Source of the DNA: Winslowiella toletana
GTDB taxonomy: Bacteria > Pseudomonadota > Gammaproteobacteria > Enterobacterales > Enterobacteriaceae
Length of the DNA: 64,000 nt
Direction of reading: 5' to 3'
NCBI RefSeq assembly: GCF_032164335.1
Contig: NZ_CP134152.1
Span: 2,914,001 to 2,978,000 of the forward strand
Part shown: piece after piece, positions 10,607 through 19,674 of the stretch
Numbering within the stretch: the stretch's first letter is position 1
Layout: every line of letters begins with the position of its first letter
Position numbers and translations under genes: made by a program
The notes under the pieces: model-generated
The model's database searches: none
What the model was told of the DNA's origin: nothing
What the model saw: only the letters and a program-made list of their open reading frames with translations

Positions 10607-11110
10607 CTAATTACGTTGCCAGCCAAGGAACTGATCGTACTTGCGCAGCGCAATACGATAGTTGTTTTGCCCGGCATCCGGCAGATCTTGTTCCAGGCAT
10701 GCATGCCAGCTATTACCGCGCAGCTTATCCGCCGGGAAATTACGTGCCGACAGCATATCGTCGAGGCGACGCAGGCGCACCACATACTCACGAATAGTGC
10801 TGTGGCTCATCTCAGTTTGCTCAAACAGATATTGTTTAAACGCCATGATATCGAAATAGTTAGGCTGGCTGTTGCAGTAAATATCACTGCAAAAGCGGCA
10901 CAGCGCCGTCAACTCACTTTGCAGTTTTTGCCACACCTGCTCGTCGATCAACTGGTCCATCCGCACGATGGCTTCTTTATTAATGATCTGGCCGCGAAAG
11001 ACCAGCGCCATGCGATCCAGCACTTTGTCGCAGTGCGAGCAGTTGCTCTGGCTGTGTTTATAGTCTTTCAGATATCGGCTTAATGGCCTTGTTTTAGTTT
11101 TGGATACCAT
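10607..11110 (-). CDS. fliZ: Flagellar regulator FliZ
   Basis: A DNA-binding regulator that in E. coli and Salmonella antagonises sigma-S promoters and favours flagellar expression. The 167 residues carry the family stretches RPLSRYLKDYKHSQ, FDIMAFKQYLFEQTEMS and EYVVRLRRLD, followed by NNYRIALRKY. The middle resembles a core-binding recombinase fold, as known for FliZ. It lies 45 bases downstream of fliA and is probably cotranscribed with it. Confidence 0.93.
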   Translation of the reverse strand: MVSKTKTRPLSRYLKDYKHSQSNCSHCDKVLDRMALVFRGQIINKEAIVRMDQLIDEQVWQKLQSELTALCRFCSDIYCNSQPNYFDIMAFKQYLFEQTEMSHSTIREYVVRLRRLDDMLSARNFPADKLRGNSWHACLEQDLPDAGQNNYRIALRKYDQFLGWQRN

Positions 11111-11154
11111 ATGAGATTCCCCGGTTAAAATTTTGAAAGCGAGAACTGACTCTG

Positions 11155-11877
11155 TCAGCGCGCTGCCGTTAACCGGGTGCGCAAGCGTTTTATCGCCTGA
11201 CTGTGCAGTTGGCTGACGCGGGATTCCCCGACTTCCAGCACCGCGCCAATCTCTTTCAGATTCAGCTCTTCCTGGTAATACAGTGTCAGCACCATCTTTT
11301 CGCGATCGGGTAACCCCTCGATCGCTTCGATGACCCGATCGCGCAGATTCCCTTCCATCAGCTGATGCAGCGGGTTGGCTTCTTCATGCCCTTCTGTCAC
11401 CAGCTCCGCGCTATCGCCGTGCTCTTCGCGATACTCGTCGTAGGAAAAAAGCTGGCTATTGTTAGTATCCAGCAGGATCTGCCGATACTCTTCCATCGAG
11501 ACATTCAGCTGTCCGGCAACCTCCTGCTCGGTGGCCGCTCTCCCCAGTGACTGCTCTACCTGTTGCATCGCCCCGGCCACTTCGCGCGCGTTGCGGCGTA
11601 CGCTGCGGGGGGCCCAGTCGCGACTGCGCAGTTCATCCAGCATCGCGCCGCGAATGCGCTGCACCGCATAGGTGGTGAAGGCGGTACCGTGCAACGCATC
11701 AAAACGATCGACGGCATTTAACAGCCCGATACCTCCGGCTTGCAGCAGATCGTCCAGCTCGACACTGGCGGGCAGCCGCACCTGCAGGCGCAACGCTTCA
11801 TGGCGCACCAGCGGCACGTATCGCTGCCACAGCGAATGTTTATCCATCACGCCTTCGGCGGTATATAGATCGCTCAC
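11155..11877 (-). CDS. fliA: Flagellar sigma factor 28
   Basis: RNA polymerase sigma-28 for class 3 flagellar genes; 240 residues. Region 2 is seen in LDDLLQAGGIGLLNAVDRFD and TAFTTYAVQRIRGAMLDELR. Region 4 is seen in LPDREKMVLTLYYQEEL and NLKEIGAVLEVGESRVSQLH. The start MSDLYTAEGVMDKHSLW matches the family. Its targets fliC and fliD follow immediately, each with a sigma-28 promoter. Confidence 0.97.
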   Translation of the reverse strand: MSDLYTAEGVMDKHSLWQRYVPLVRHEALRLQVRLPASVELDDLLQAGGIGLLNAVDRFDALHGTAFTTYAVQRIRGAMLDELRSRDWAPRSVRRNAREVAGAMQQVEQSLGRAATEQEVAGQLNVSMEEYRQILLDTNNSQLFSYDEYREEHGDSAELVTEGHEEANPLHQLMEGNLRDRVIEAIEGLPDREKMVLTLYYQEELNLKEIGAVLEVGESRVSQLHSQAIKRLRTRLTAAR

Positions 11878-11900
11878 TCTGACTACCCTGCGTTATTGAG

Positions 11901-11927
11901 TTATCGGCATAATTATCCGTTTCTGTA
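11901..11927 (-). promoter_or_regulatory. Possible sigma-28 promoter of fliAZ
   Basis: On the minus strand the -10 element GCCGATAA (11901-11908) is perfect. At the usual 11-base spacing the -35 position reads TACAGAAA, a poor match to TAAAGTTT. It lies 24 bases before the fliA start, so autoregulation of fliA is plausible. FlhDC sites were not assigned. Confidence 0.5.
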
Positions 11928-12057
11928 GCAATATCGATTGAGTGAATAGGGATAAAAAAGCGGGTTAATTCGGCTTAGTGTTATAGAACAGGCCGAGGGT
12001 CTTATCAGGGTTATCGCAGCGGGATCGGTGGAATTTTTCTGGTGGATTATCAGCAAA

Positions 12058-12079
12058 AAACCCTGCCGAAGCAGGGTTT
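12058..12079 (-). terminator. Rho-independent terminator of fliC
   Basis: On the minus strand AAACCCTGC and GCAGGGTTT form a perfect nine-base stem closed by TTCG, followed by a T-run (12055-12060). It lies about 30 bases after the fliC stop. Confidence 0.9.
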
Positions 12080-12108
12080 AAACAGCGTTACGCGTACTGC
12101 GTGGCCAA

Positions 12109-13587
12109 TTAGCCCTGCAGCAGAGACAGAACCTGCTGTGGAACCTGGTTAGCTTTAGACAGCACTGAGTTACCTGCCTGTTGCAGAATCTGCGCTTTGG
12201 ACATATTGGAAACTTCAGTTGCGTAATCAGCATCCTGAATACGGGACTGTGCAGATGACAGGTTGGTGGTGGTGTTGTTCAGGTTGGTGATCGCAGAATC
12301 CAGACGGTTCTGCACTGCACCCAGGCTTGAACGGAATTTGTCAACTTTAGCGATTGCTGCATCCAGTGCTGCCAATGGATCGGTGGTAGCCGCAGTAGCA
12401 ATTTCAGCCAGCGCATCGCCGCTTTTAAAGTTGTGACCACTGACTTTATCCGCAGAATAAGCTTTGCCATCAACGGTTACAACCGCAGTCTGCTTATCAA
12501 CTCCACCCAGCTCAACAGCACCAGTTTGCGTAGCACCATCTTTGTCAGTGTACTTAACGGTATCAGCATCAATAGTCGTGTTACTTGTGCCATTATAATC
12601 TGTTTTATAGAGCTTATTGTCGTAAGAAATCGCGTAGCCAGCGTCGCTAACGTTACCGTTAGAGTCAGTTGAGCTCAACTTGACCAAAGAGGTATTACTG
12701 TTATCAGCGCCAGTAATGCCAGCAGAAACCAGACTCGCAGCTGCTTTAGTGGTATCAATGGTGGCTGGAGTTTGATATTTAGTAACTGCCGCTGCTGTAG
12801 AAGGAATGCTGCCGGTTGGTGTACCTGCCAGAGTAGCTGTACCATCATTCTGAACGGTAACCTCATAAGCACCGTCCTTACCAGCATCTGCACCTGAGAT
12901 AGTGGTGTAATATTTACCTGAGGTCTTATCAAATGAGTAATCTGAAGCTGTAGCACTTGTACCCAGCGCTGCGAGATCGGATGTATCAATATCCTTGATA
13001 TCAGTTGCACTAGTTGAATAAGTCGTTTCCAGCTTAGTACTTTCTAAAGTTGCTGCTTTTTGCACGTTGAAAGATGACAGGCCCAGTGTAGATGAGTCAA
13101 TTTTCTGCAAGTCGATAGATATTTTCTGACCATCATTCGCACCAACCTGAATATTCATAGTGCCGTCTTTAGCCAGCACTTTCACGCCGTTAAACTGAGT
13201 CTGGCCGGATACGCGGTCAATTTCGCTCAGACGGGAGGTGATTTCATCCTGAATAGAAGTCAAATCAGAATCAGAGTTGGTGCCGTTAGTTGCCTGAACG
13301 GTCAGTTCACGGATACGCTGTAAGTTATTGTTAATTTCAGACAGTGAACCTTCGGTGGTCTGAGCCACTGAGATACCATCATTAGCGTTACGCGCAGCCT
13401 GAGTCAGACCTTTAATGTTAGAGGTAAAACGGTTAGAGATTGCCTGACCCGCAGCGTCGTCTTTTGCGCTGTTGATACGCAGACCGGAAGAGAGACGCTC
13501 AATAGAGGTGCTCAGTGCGGACTGTGATTTGTTCATGTTGTTCTGGGTCAACAGCGACAGGCTGTTAGTGTTAATAACTTGTGCCAT
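12109..13587 (-). CDS. fliC: Flagellin
   Basis: Structural subunit of the flagellar filament, exported through the flagellar type III apparatus; 492 residues. The conserved D0/D1 N-terminus (MAQVINTNSLSLLTQNNMNK, ERLSSGLRINSAKDDAAGQA) and the C-terminal coiled coil (about 405-492, ending NQVPQQVLSLLQG) flank a variable, Thr/Ser/Ala-rich central part (about 170-400) that forms the exposed domains. Transcription is from the sigma-28 promoter just upstream, and a strong terminator follows. Confidence 0.97.
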   Translation of the reverse strand: MAQVINTNSLSLLTQNNMNKSQSALSTSIERLSSGLRINSAKDDAAGQAISNRFTSNIKGLTQAARNANDGISVAQTTEGSLSEINNNLQRIRELTVQATNGTNSDSDLTSIQDEITSRLSEIDRVSGQTQFNGVKVLAKDGTMNIQVGANDGQKISIDLQKIDSSTLGLSSFNVQKAATLESTKLETTYSTSATDIKDIDTSDLAALGTSATASDYSFDKTSGKYYTTISGADAGKDGAYEVTVQNDGTATLAGTPTGSIPSTAAAVTKYQTPATIDTTKAAASLVSAGITGADNSNTSLVKLSSTDSNGNVSDAGYAISYDNKLYKTDYNGTSNTTIDADTVKYTDKDGATQTGAVELGGVDKQTAVVTVDGKAYSADKVSGHNFKSGDALAEIATAATTDPLAALDAAIAKVDKFRSSLGAVQNRLDSAITNLNNTTTNLSSAQSRIQDADYATEVSNMSKAQILQQAGNSVLSKANQVPQQVLSLLQG

Positions 13588-13656
13588 GATAATATCCTTT
13601 CATTCTACTCGGTTAGGTTTGGGCTGTTGCCCTCGGCTTTATCGCCGTCTAACCCT

Positions 13657-13683
13657 CTATCGGCGTCCGCCTGCTAACCTTTA
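13657..13683 (-). promoter_or_regulatory. Sigma-28 promoter of fliC
   Basis: The minus strand reads TAAAGGTT (13676-13683), 11 bases, then GCCGATAG (13657-13664), close to the consensus TAAAGTTT-N11-GCCGATAA. It leaves a leader of about 60 bases before the fliC ATG. Confidence 0.9.
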
Positions 13684-13808
13684 GAAAAATTTCACTCTCA
13701 GACGCAATTTTTTTCTGCCGCTGACCTCCTCACTGCTTCAAACTCTAATGCCTGGAAATGCCCTTCTCCACGGTCGCTGTTCCGTTTATTGACGGGAAAA
13801 AAAATTTG

Positions 13809-13835
13809 TAAACTTCCCGGATGTTGTGCCGATAA
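13809..13835 (+). promoter_or_regulatory. Sigma-28 promoter of fliDST
   Basis: TAAACTTC (13809-13816), an 11-base spacer and GCCGATAA (13828-13835), essentially consensus. It overlaps the longest open frame of fliD, which shows that the real fliD start is downstream at 13874. Confidence 0.92.
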
Positions 13836-13873
13836 ACCGAGTACTTTCACACCCGAATAAAATAAGGACTGTT

Positions 13874-15301
13874 ATGGCTTCCATCTCTTCATTGGGTATT
13901 GGATCCGGGCTGCCGCTGGATACGCTGTTAACCAATCTGACTACCGCGGAAAAAGGACGCCTGACGCCGATTTCCACCCAACAATCAGCCTATTCCGCCA
14001 AGCTGAGCGCTTACGGTTCACTGAAAAGCGCGCTGACCAGCTTCCAGACTGCCAACTCGGCAATCAATACCAACGCGATTTTCCAGAGCACCACCGCCAC
14101 CAGCAGTGCGACCACTTCTTTTACCGCCGCCACTGCCGCTGGTGCGGCAACCGGTAAATATTCCGTTGCGGTTACCCAACTGGCGCAGGCGCAGTCATTG
14201 CTTTCCGGCAAAGTTGACAGCAGCTCCAGCAATCTGGGCACCAGCGGCGCCGGCACCCGTACGCTGACCATCAGCCAGCCAGGACAAGAGAAGCCGCTGG
14301 AAATTAAGCTGACCGATGCACAGAGCACCCTGACCGGTATCCGCGATGCGATTAATAATGCTGATGGCAGCGTAAACGCCAGCATTATCAAAGTAGATGA
14401 TAAAAACTATCAGTTGGTGGTAACCTCCGCCGAAACCGGCGAGAAAAATGCCATGACGCTTAGCGTCAGCGGTGACGCTAAACTGCAAAGTTTTATAGGT
14501 TATGATGCCAGCACCAGCAGCAACGGCATGTCGCAGACCGTCAGCGCGCAAAACGCCCTGCTGTCGGTTAATGGTGTCGATATTGAGCGCGAAAGCAATA
14601 CCATTACTGATGCGCCGCAAGGCGTAACCTTAACGCTACTGAATAAAACCACTGATACCCAGTCGCTGACGATTGCCAAAGACACCTCAAAGGCCAGCAC
14701 GGCAATTAAAGCCTGGGTGGATGCCTATAACGCATTGCAGGACAGCTTCAGTAATCTGACCGCTTATACCGCGGTAGATGCCGGTGCCGAAGAACAGAGC
14801 AGCAGCAACGGTGCACTGCTCGGCGACAGCACCCTGCGCACCATTCAGACCCAGCTTAAGAATCAGCTGACTAACGCCGCCAGCTCATCGACTTATAAAA
14901 CCCTGTCGCAGATTGGTATTACCTCGAATCCGACCACCGGCAAACTGGTGCTGGACAGCGATAAGCTCTCGACGGCGCTGTCAAACGACGCCAAAGGCGT
15001 GATGGCGATGATTAATGGTGACGGCAAAAGCACCGGTATTAGCACCACCATCAATAACTCCATTACCCGCTACCTGGCTACCGACGGGATCCTGACCAAC
15101 GCCACCAATGGCGTCAGTCAAACCCTGAAGTCGCTGACCGCGCAGTACAATAAAACTAACGACAGCATTAATGATGCCATCGCCCGTTACAAAGAGCAGT
15201 TCACCCAACTGGACGTGCTGATGAACAAGCTGAACAGTACCAGCAACTATTTAGCCTCACAGTTCACCACGTCAAACAGCTCTTCCAGCAGCTCGTCATA
15301 A
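13874..15301 (+). CDS. fliD: Flagellar filament cap FliD (HAP2)
   Basis: Caps the growing filament and promotes flagellin polymerisation; 475 residues. The N-terminus MASISSLGIGSGLPLDTLL and the C-terminal coiled coil are typical, and the protein ends in a serine run. The start at 13874 is chosen over the in-frame 13826 because the sigma-28 -10 box covers the latter and AAGGACTG lies just upstream. The next gene, fliS, follows after 11 bases. Confidence 0.95.
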   Translation: MASISSLGIGSGLPLDTLLTNLTTAEKGRLTPISTQQSAYSAKLSAYGSLKSALTSFQTANSAINTNAIFQSTTATSSATTSFTAATAAGAATGKYSVAVTQLAQAQSLLSGKVDSSSSNLGTSGAGTRTLTISQPGQEKPLEIKLTDAQSTLTGIRDAINNADGSVNASIIKVDDKNYQLVVTSAETGEKNAMTLSVSGDAKLQSFIGYDASTSSNGMSQTVSAQNALLSVNGVDIERESNTITDAPQGVTLTLLNKTTDTQSLTIAKDTSKASTAIKAWVDAYNALQDSFSNLTAYTAVDAGAEEQSSSNGALLGDSTLRTIQTQLKNQLTNAASSSTYKTLSQIGITSNPTTGKLVLDSDKLSTALSNDAKGVMAMINGDGKSTGISTTINNSITRYLATDGILTNATNGVSQTLKSLTAQYNKTNDSINDAIARYKEQFTQLDVLMNKLNSTSNYLASQFTTSNSSSSSSS

Positions 15302-15312
15302 GAGAGGACATA

Positions 15313-15723
15313 ATGTATAGCGCAAGCGGTACCAAAGCTTATGCCAAAGTCGGCCTGGAAAGCGCCGTCATGAGCGCCAGTTCCGACCAGTTAATGACAC
15401 TGTTATTCGACGGCGCGTTAAGCGCACTGGTGCGCGCCCGCCTGTTTTTGCAGGACGGCAACCAGCCTGGTAAGGGTGAATCCTTGTCAAAAGCGATCAA
15501 TATTATTGATAACGGACTGAAAATGGGGCTGGATGACAGCAGCGGCGATGAGCTGGCCGATAATTTATCCGCGCTGTATAGCTATATGACGCGTCGCCTG
15601 TTACAGGCCAATCTGCATAATGATGTTGCGGCAATTGAAGAAGTCGAAGCCTTACTGCGCAATATTGCCGATGCCTGGAAAGAGGTGTCCACTTCTAAAG
15701 CCCTGGTTCAGGACACGATTTAA
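15313..15723 (+). CDS. fliS: Flagellin export chaperone FliS
   Basis: Cytoplasmic chaperone that binds the C-terminus of flagellin before export; 136 residues, all-helical. The family motif is seen in the N-terminal stretch MYSASGTKAYAKVGLESAVM and in QLMTLLFDGALSAL. The RBS is AGAGAGGA, and the stop codon TAA shares an A with the fliT start (TAATG). Confidence 0.95.
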   Translation: MYSASGTKAYAKVGLESAVMSASSDQLMTLLFDGALSALVRARLFLQDGNQPGKGESLSKAINIIDNGLKMGLDDSSGDELADNLSALYSYMTRRLLQANLHNDVAAIEEVEALLRNIADAWKEVSTSKALVQDTI

Positions 15724-16079
15724 TGAATATTGCACCGCACTTGTTCACGATTTACCAACAGCTGTTATCTCTCAGCCAGTCGATGTTACGCCTGGCCAGC
15801 GAGGGAAAATGGGAAGAATTAATTGATATGGAAGTTAATTATGTCAGTGCGGTCGAAAAATTAAGCCAGCTAACCCGGCAGCAGCCTGTGCCTTCTCATA
15901 CTCAGGATCAGCTGCGTCCGGTGCTGCGTCATCTGCTGGATAACGAAGCAGAAATCAAGCGGCTGTTGCAGGCGCGCATGGAAGAACTGAGTTCACTGAT
16001 TGGCCATTCTAATCGGCAAAAATCGATGAATTCCGCCTACGGCAAACTGGCTGGCACGGTATTATATCCGGCAGAATAA
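15723..16079 (+). CDS. fliT: Flagellar chaperone/regulator FliT
   Basis: Chaperone for FliD that also inhibits FlhDC in relatives; 118 residues, helical. It is the third gene of fliDST and translationally coupled to fliS by a one-base overlap. Sequence conservation in this family is low, and position weighs heavily in the call. Confidence 0.88.
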   Translation: MNIAPHLFTIYQQLLSLSQSMLRLASEGKWEELIDMEVNYVSAVEKLSQLTRQQPVPSHTQDQLRPVLRHLLDNEAEIKRLLQARMEELSSLIGHSNRQKSMNSAYGKLAGTVLYPAE

Positions 16080-16214
16080 CCGGTATCAGTCACGCCAGAT
16101 ATTCCTTCAATGCATCAAGCGGGCCAACGTTCAAAAATAAATCTGTAACGGCCCGCGCTTTTCCTCACGCTTACTCCATACTTCATTTTTAGCTGGTTAA
16201 AAATGGAGCTTACA

Positions 16215-17693
16215 ATGCATAACCCCACGCTGTTGCAGTTCTTTCACTGGTATTACCCCGACGGGGGAAAATTGTGGCCTGAAGCAGCTGAGCGTGCGGC
16301 ATGGCTGGCAGAAATCGGTATTACTTCTGTCTGGCTACCGCCAGCTTATAAAGGGGATTCCGGCGGCTACTCTGTCGGCTACGATACTTACGACCTGTTC
16401 GACTTAGGTGAATTTGATACTAAAGGCAGCCGCGCCACTAAATACGGCGATAAAGAACAGTTGCTGGCAGCGGTAGAGGCACTGAAATCACATAATGTTG
16501 GCGTACTGCTCGATGTGGTGCTCAACCATAAAATGGGTGCTGATGAAAAAGAGGCGGTGCAGGTTAATCGCGTCAATCCCGATAATCGTGAAGAGATTGA
16601 CGAAGAGGTGATCGATGCCGAAGCCTGGACGCGCTTTACCTTTCCGGTGCGTGACGGCAAATATTCACAATTCGTCTGGGATTACAAATGCTTTAGCGGC
16701 GTTGATCATATTGAAAACCCGGATGAAAATGGCGTGTTCAAAATCGTCAATGACTACACCGGCGAAGGCTGGAATGATCAGGTTGATGACGAGCTGGGCA
16801 ACTTCGATTATCTGATGGGCGCTAATATCGACTTTCGCAATCATGCGGTAACCGAGGAGCTTAAATACTGGGCGCGCTGGGTGATGAATGAAGTGCATTG
16901 CACCGGTTTCCGACTCGATGCGGTTAAACATATTCCCGCATGGTTTTACAAAGAGTGGATCGATCATATTCAGGAAGTCGCTGAGCAGCCAATGTTTATC
17001 GTCGCAGAATATTGGTCGCATGAAGTGGATAAGCTGCAGCAATATATTGACCAGGTCGACGGCAAAACCATGCTTTTCGACGCCCCGCTGCATATGAATT
17101 TTCATCATGCCTCGCAACAGGGTGCCGATTACGATCTCAGTCAGATATTCAATGACACGCTGGTCGCCACCGATGCTTTCCATGCGGTGACGATTGTCGC
17201 CAACCACGATACACAGCCGCTACAGTCGCTGGAAGCGCCGGTTGAGCCGTGGTTCAAACCGCTGGCCTATGCGCTGATTCTGCTGCGTGAACAAGGCGTA
17301 CCGACTGTCTTCTACCCGGATCTGTTTGGTGCCAGCTATGAGGATGAAGGCGGCGATGGTCAGCAGTATAAAATTGAGATGCCTGCAATCCCTGAACTGG
17401 AAGCATTAATCCGCGCCCGTCAGCTGTATGCGCACGGGGTGCAGACCGATTATTTTGATCATGCCAACTGCGTTGCTTTCAGCCGCAGCGGTACGGAAGA
17501 ACAGCCGGGCTGCGTGGTGATTATGTCCAACGGTGAACAGGGTGAGAAAACCGTAGCGCTGGGAGAGAACTTTGCCCATTCACAGTGGCGTGATTATCTC
17601 GGCCATCGTGAAGAGATCGTCAGCTGTGATGACCAGGGTAACGGGCAATTTTTCTGCAACGGCGGTAGCCTGAGCGTCTGGGTCGTGCAGTAA
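16215..17693 (+). CDS. amyA: Cytoplasmic alpha-amylase
   Basis: Glycoside hydrolase family 13 enzyme acting on alpha-1,4-glucans and maltodextrins in the cytoplasm; there is no signal peptide. Its 492 residues compare with 495 in E. coli AmyA. The four GH13 regions are visible: [16 protein letters not shown] with the nucleophile Asp, AEYW with the acid/base Glu, and VANHDT. The ATG at 16215 with GGAGCT upstream gives the family start MHNPTLLQ; an in-frame ATG at 16203 lies upstream of that RBS. Confidence 0.96.
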   Translation: MHNPTLLQFFHWYYPDGGKLWPEAAERAAWLAEIGITSVWLPPAYKGDSGGYSVGYDTYDLFDLGEFDTKGSRATKYGDKEQLLAAVEALKSHNVGVLLDVVLNHKMGADEKEAVQVNRVNPDNREEIDEEVIDAEAWTRFTFPVRDGKYSQFVWDYKCFSGVDHIENPDENGVFKIVNDYTGEGWNDQVDDELGNFDYLMGANIDFRNHAVTEELKYWARWVMNEVHCTGFRLDAVKHIPAWFYKEWIDHIQEVAEQPMFIVAEYWSHEVDKLQQYIDQVDGKTMLFDAPLHMNFHHASQQGADYDLSQIFNDTLVATDAFHAVTIVANHDTQPLQSLEAPVEPWFKPLAYALILLREQGVPTVFYPDLFGASYEDEGGDGQQYKIEMPAIPELEALIRARQLYAHGVQTDYFDHANCVAFSRSGTEEQPGCVVIMSNGEQGEKTVALGENFAHSQWRDYLGHREEIVSCDDQGNGQFFCNGGSLSVWVVQ

Positions 17694-17701
17694 CCTTGTA
17701 C

Positions 17702-17727
17702 AGCCCGACGCATGGACGCGTCGGGCT
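17702..17727. terminator. Terminator between convergent amyA and yedD
   Basis: AGCCCGACGC (17702-17711) and GCGTCGGGCT (17718-17727) form a perfect ten-base stem with a six-base loop. It lies between convergent genes and probably works in both directions, though the T-run is short. Confidence 0.8.
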
Positions 17728-17744
17728 GTTAACCGGCTGCGGTA

Positions 17745-18206
17745 TTAGTTTGCCGTTTTCTTCACTTGCATCAGTGCCGGCTCAATATTTTGCAACGACG
17801 CAGCAGTCGGATTGCTGGACAGCGCATCAAGTGCCTGCTGACACTCTGCCGTCGGATGATCCATTTTCCGCAGCTTCAGCCCGTCATAGTGCAGGGTTGT
17901 ACCTTCCAGCTCCAGCGGCATTACCCGTAGCTGTTTATTCACATTCACGTAGTCATCGCCCAACACCGTCAGCTTGCCTGGCTTGGCAATCACGCGCTGC
18001 CACTGACGGCAGTCGAGCGTATCGCCTTCAGCGGTAATCAGCAGGCTGGCCACCGCCTGATCGCTAATCAGCCCGCTTTGCGGCCCTACGCTCTGCCAGC
18101 TACCTTGCAGCGTGACCGGCGCAGGGGTTTTGACCGCCTGATCGTAATTGGTAATCTGCGTACAGCCGCTTAACGCCACCGCACAAAATACAATCCACTT
18201 CTTCAT
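17745..18206 (-). CDS. yedD: YedD-family lipoprotein
   Basis: A 153-residue lipoprotein of unknown function. The signal sequence ends in the lipobox LSGC (Cys15). The conserved stretch EGDTLDCRQWQRVIAKPGKL and the PTAEC element match E. coli YedD, which occupies the same place after amyA. The residue after the lipid-bearing Cys is Thr, so outer-membrane sorting is expected. Confidence 0.9.
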   Translation of the reverse strand: MKKWIVFCAVALSGCTQITNYDQAVKTPAPVTLQGSWQSVGPQSGLISDQAVASLLITAEGDTLDCRQWQRVIAKPGKLTVLGDDYVNVNKQLRVMPLELEGTTLHYDGLKLRKMDHPTAECQQALDALSSNPTAASLQNIEPALMQVKKTAN

Positions 18207-18363
18207 TTATTATCCCTGTCCTCGATGCGTACGCGGGTAAGTTATGATTTTCAGTTAAATACCGCAAGAAACATTCAACAAATTTGCCCGACAGCGGCTT
18301 CGGGGAGGCATCGGCGGTTTATCAAGTGTAAACTAGGCGGATTGAATCAAAAGGAAAACTGCC

Positions 18364-18687
18364 ATGAAAACCCCTGAAGAGTACTACACCCTTGCCCGCG
18401 CCATGTTTTTACAGGCGCATCCTGATTTCCAGGCCGGGCTGGATAAAATCAGCGAACAGGATGCACGAGCGCTGGGTATGACGCAGGAAAAATTGAAAGA
18501 GATTCAGGCCGATCGTATCTATGCCGCTTTTCTTCGTGCCAAAAAACAGGATGCGATGCTGTTTTCAATTCAGCTGGCCGAACCAGATAAAGCCGTAGCG
18601 GCCAAGGCGATAGAAAAATACCTGCGTACCCACGCTGAAGCGCTGGGCATGACCTGGGAAGAATTCTGCATAAAGAATGAACTATAA
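18364..18687 (+). CDS. Small helical protein of unknown function
   Basis: A 107-residue soluble, charged protein starting MKTPEEYYTLARAMFLQAHP, with AAGGAAAACTGCC before the ATG. No membrane segment or metal motif is seen. It may belong to the enterobacterial DUF6388 family, but that assignment is from memory and uncertain. It is monocistronic. Confidence 0.65.
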   Translation: MKTPEEYYTLARAMFLQAHPDFQAGLDKISEQDARALGMTQEKLKEIQADRIYAAFLRAKKQDAMLFSIQLAEPDKAVAAKAIEKYLRTHAEALGMTWEEFCIKNEL

Positions 18688-18757
18688 GCATTCAGCCAGT
18701 TATAAGAACAGGACTGCCAGAAACATGCATCGCATATACTCCTCCGACCAGGGGGTT

Positions 18758-18798
18758 TTGTACAATTATAGTTGTACAAGTTAGAGGTTATTGTATAA
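18758..18798. repeat. Clustered TTGTACAA palindromes in a 331-base gap
   Basis: The gap 18688-19018 holds no gene. TTGTACAA, itself a palindrome, occurs at 18758-18765 and 18772-18779, with the near copy TTGTATAA at 18791-18798. The arrangement resembles a multi-site operator. The regulator is unknown: the spacing does not fit the TyrR box (TGTAAA-N6-TTTACA). Confidence 0.45.
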
Positions 18799-19018
18799 GT
18801 TTAACAGGCGAGTAACATCGCTGATTACCCTTGTAACGAATCGTGCTTTTGCACGGCCTTTGGAAGTGTTACTGGATTTCCACTTCCAGAGGTTCTTTTT
18901 TTGCCCTCCCTCCCCCCAATGCAACATTTATAAACATCTGACTCTGCAAGCTTTCCAAATCATGGTCTACGATTAATAGTGTCTCGTATTGAGGACTCAA
19001 CACACCTAAGGAGAAGCT

Positions 19019-19267
19019 ATGTTTGAACAGGCAAAAGACAAAGTTGATGAAGCAATTGGTGCCGGTCAGGAGCAGTTTGGTAAAGCAGCAGGCTCTTCTG
19101 AACATGAATTAAAAGGCAAAGTACGCCAGAAGCTGGCACGTGGTAGCTATGCGGTGGATGACTTTGTTGATACTGTTAAACAACAAACCAAAAGTTCTCC
19201 ACTGGCTTCACTGGCGGTAGCAGCGGGTATTGGTTTTGTACTTGCTAAAGTGATTGGCCGTAAATAA
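19019..19267 (+). CDS. Small stress-type protein: CsbD-like start, ElaB/YqjD-like tail anchor
   Basis: An 82-residue protein. Residues 1-50 are hydrophilic and helical with the CsbD-like pattern KDKVDEAIGAGQEQFGKAAG. The C-terminus, SPLASLAVAAGIGFVLAKVI followed by GRK, is a single membrane segment as in the ElaB/YqjD/YgaM tail-anchored proteins that bind ribosomes in stationary phase. AAGGAG precedes the ATG. A role in stress or stationary phase is inferred from those families. Confidence 0.7.
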   Translation: MFEQAKDKVDEAIGAGQEQFGKAAGSSEHELKGKVRQKLARGSYAVDDFVDTVKQQTKSSPLASLAVAAGIGFVLAKVIGRK

Positions 19268-19273
19268 GCCGAT

Positions 19274-19299
19274 ATTGAGCCCGCCGTCGCGGGCTCAAT
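19274..19299. terminator. Bidirectional terminator between convergent genes
   Basis: ATTGAGCCCGC (19274-19284) and GCGGGCTCAAT (19289-19299) form an eleven-base perfect stem with a four-base loop between convergent genes. Confidence 0.85.
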
Positions 19300-19308
19300 T
19301 GCACTGGC

Positions 19309-19599
19309 TTACTCAGTTACCGTTGATTGTTCATCAACATAGCGCGTTACCGCCAGCAGACGATTAACGTGGATCAGCAACAGATCAACATCGGTCTGTA
19401 AAAACTCAACGGAAGTTCCTGCCGCAGTCATAATTGCATTCTGGATGTTCTCGGAGATATTGTTGGAACCCTCCTTTCCTGCAGTCAGCAACAGCGCGGC
19501 AATCAGCAGTGACTGTGCCTCAACCTGAGCCGCCAGCTCTTTGGCATCAACGTCCATCTTAGCCATTTTCATTAAAATATCGATGACCAGTTGCTTCAT
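19309..19599 (-). CDS. IraP-like anti-adaptor protein
   Basis: A 96-residue helical protein starting MKQLVIDILMKMAKMDVDAK. Its N-terminal half, including KELAAQVEA, follows the pattern of E. coli IraP (MKNLIAELLFKLAQ, KELCAQVEA). IraP binds RssB and so protects sigma-S from ClpXP. The start at 19599 with AGAGGAAC upstream is preferred to the longer frame from 19626. The C-terminal half is less alike, so function is probable rather than certain. Confidence 0.65.
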   Translation of the reverse strand: MKQLVIDILMKMAKMDVDAKELAAQVEAQSLLIAALLLTAGKEGSNNISENIQNAIMTAAGTSVEFLQTDVDLLLIHVNRLLAVTRYVDEQSTVTE

Positions 19600-19674
19600 T
19601 ATTGTTCCTCTGTGTATTCCTGTCATGAAACTATCACCAGACGGATCATCTGGTAAACAACCCGGCTGAAAATA

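Noticed and set aside
13826-13873. Longer fliD start
   Set aside because: It overlaps the sigma-28 -10 box, so the transcript cannot contain it.
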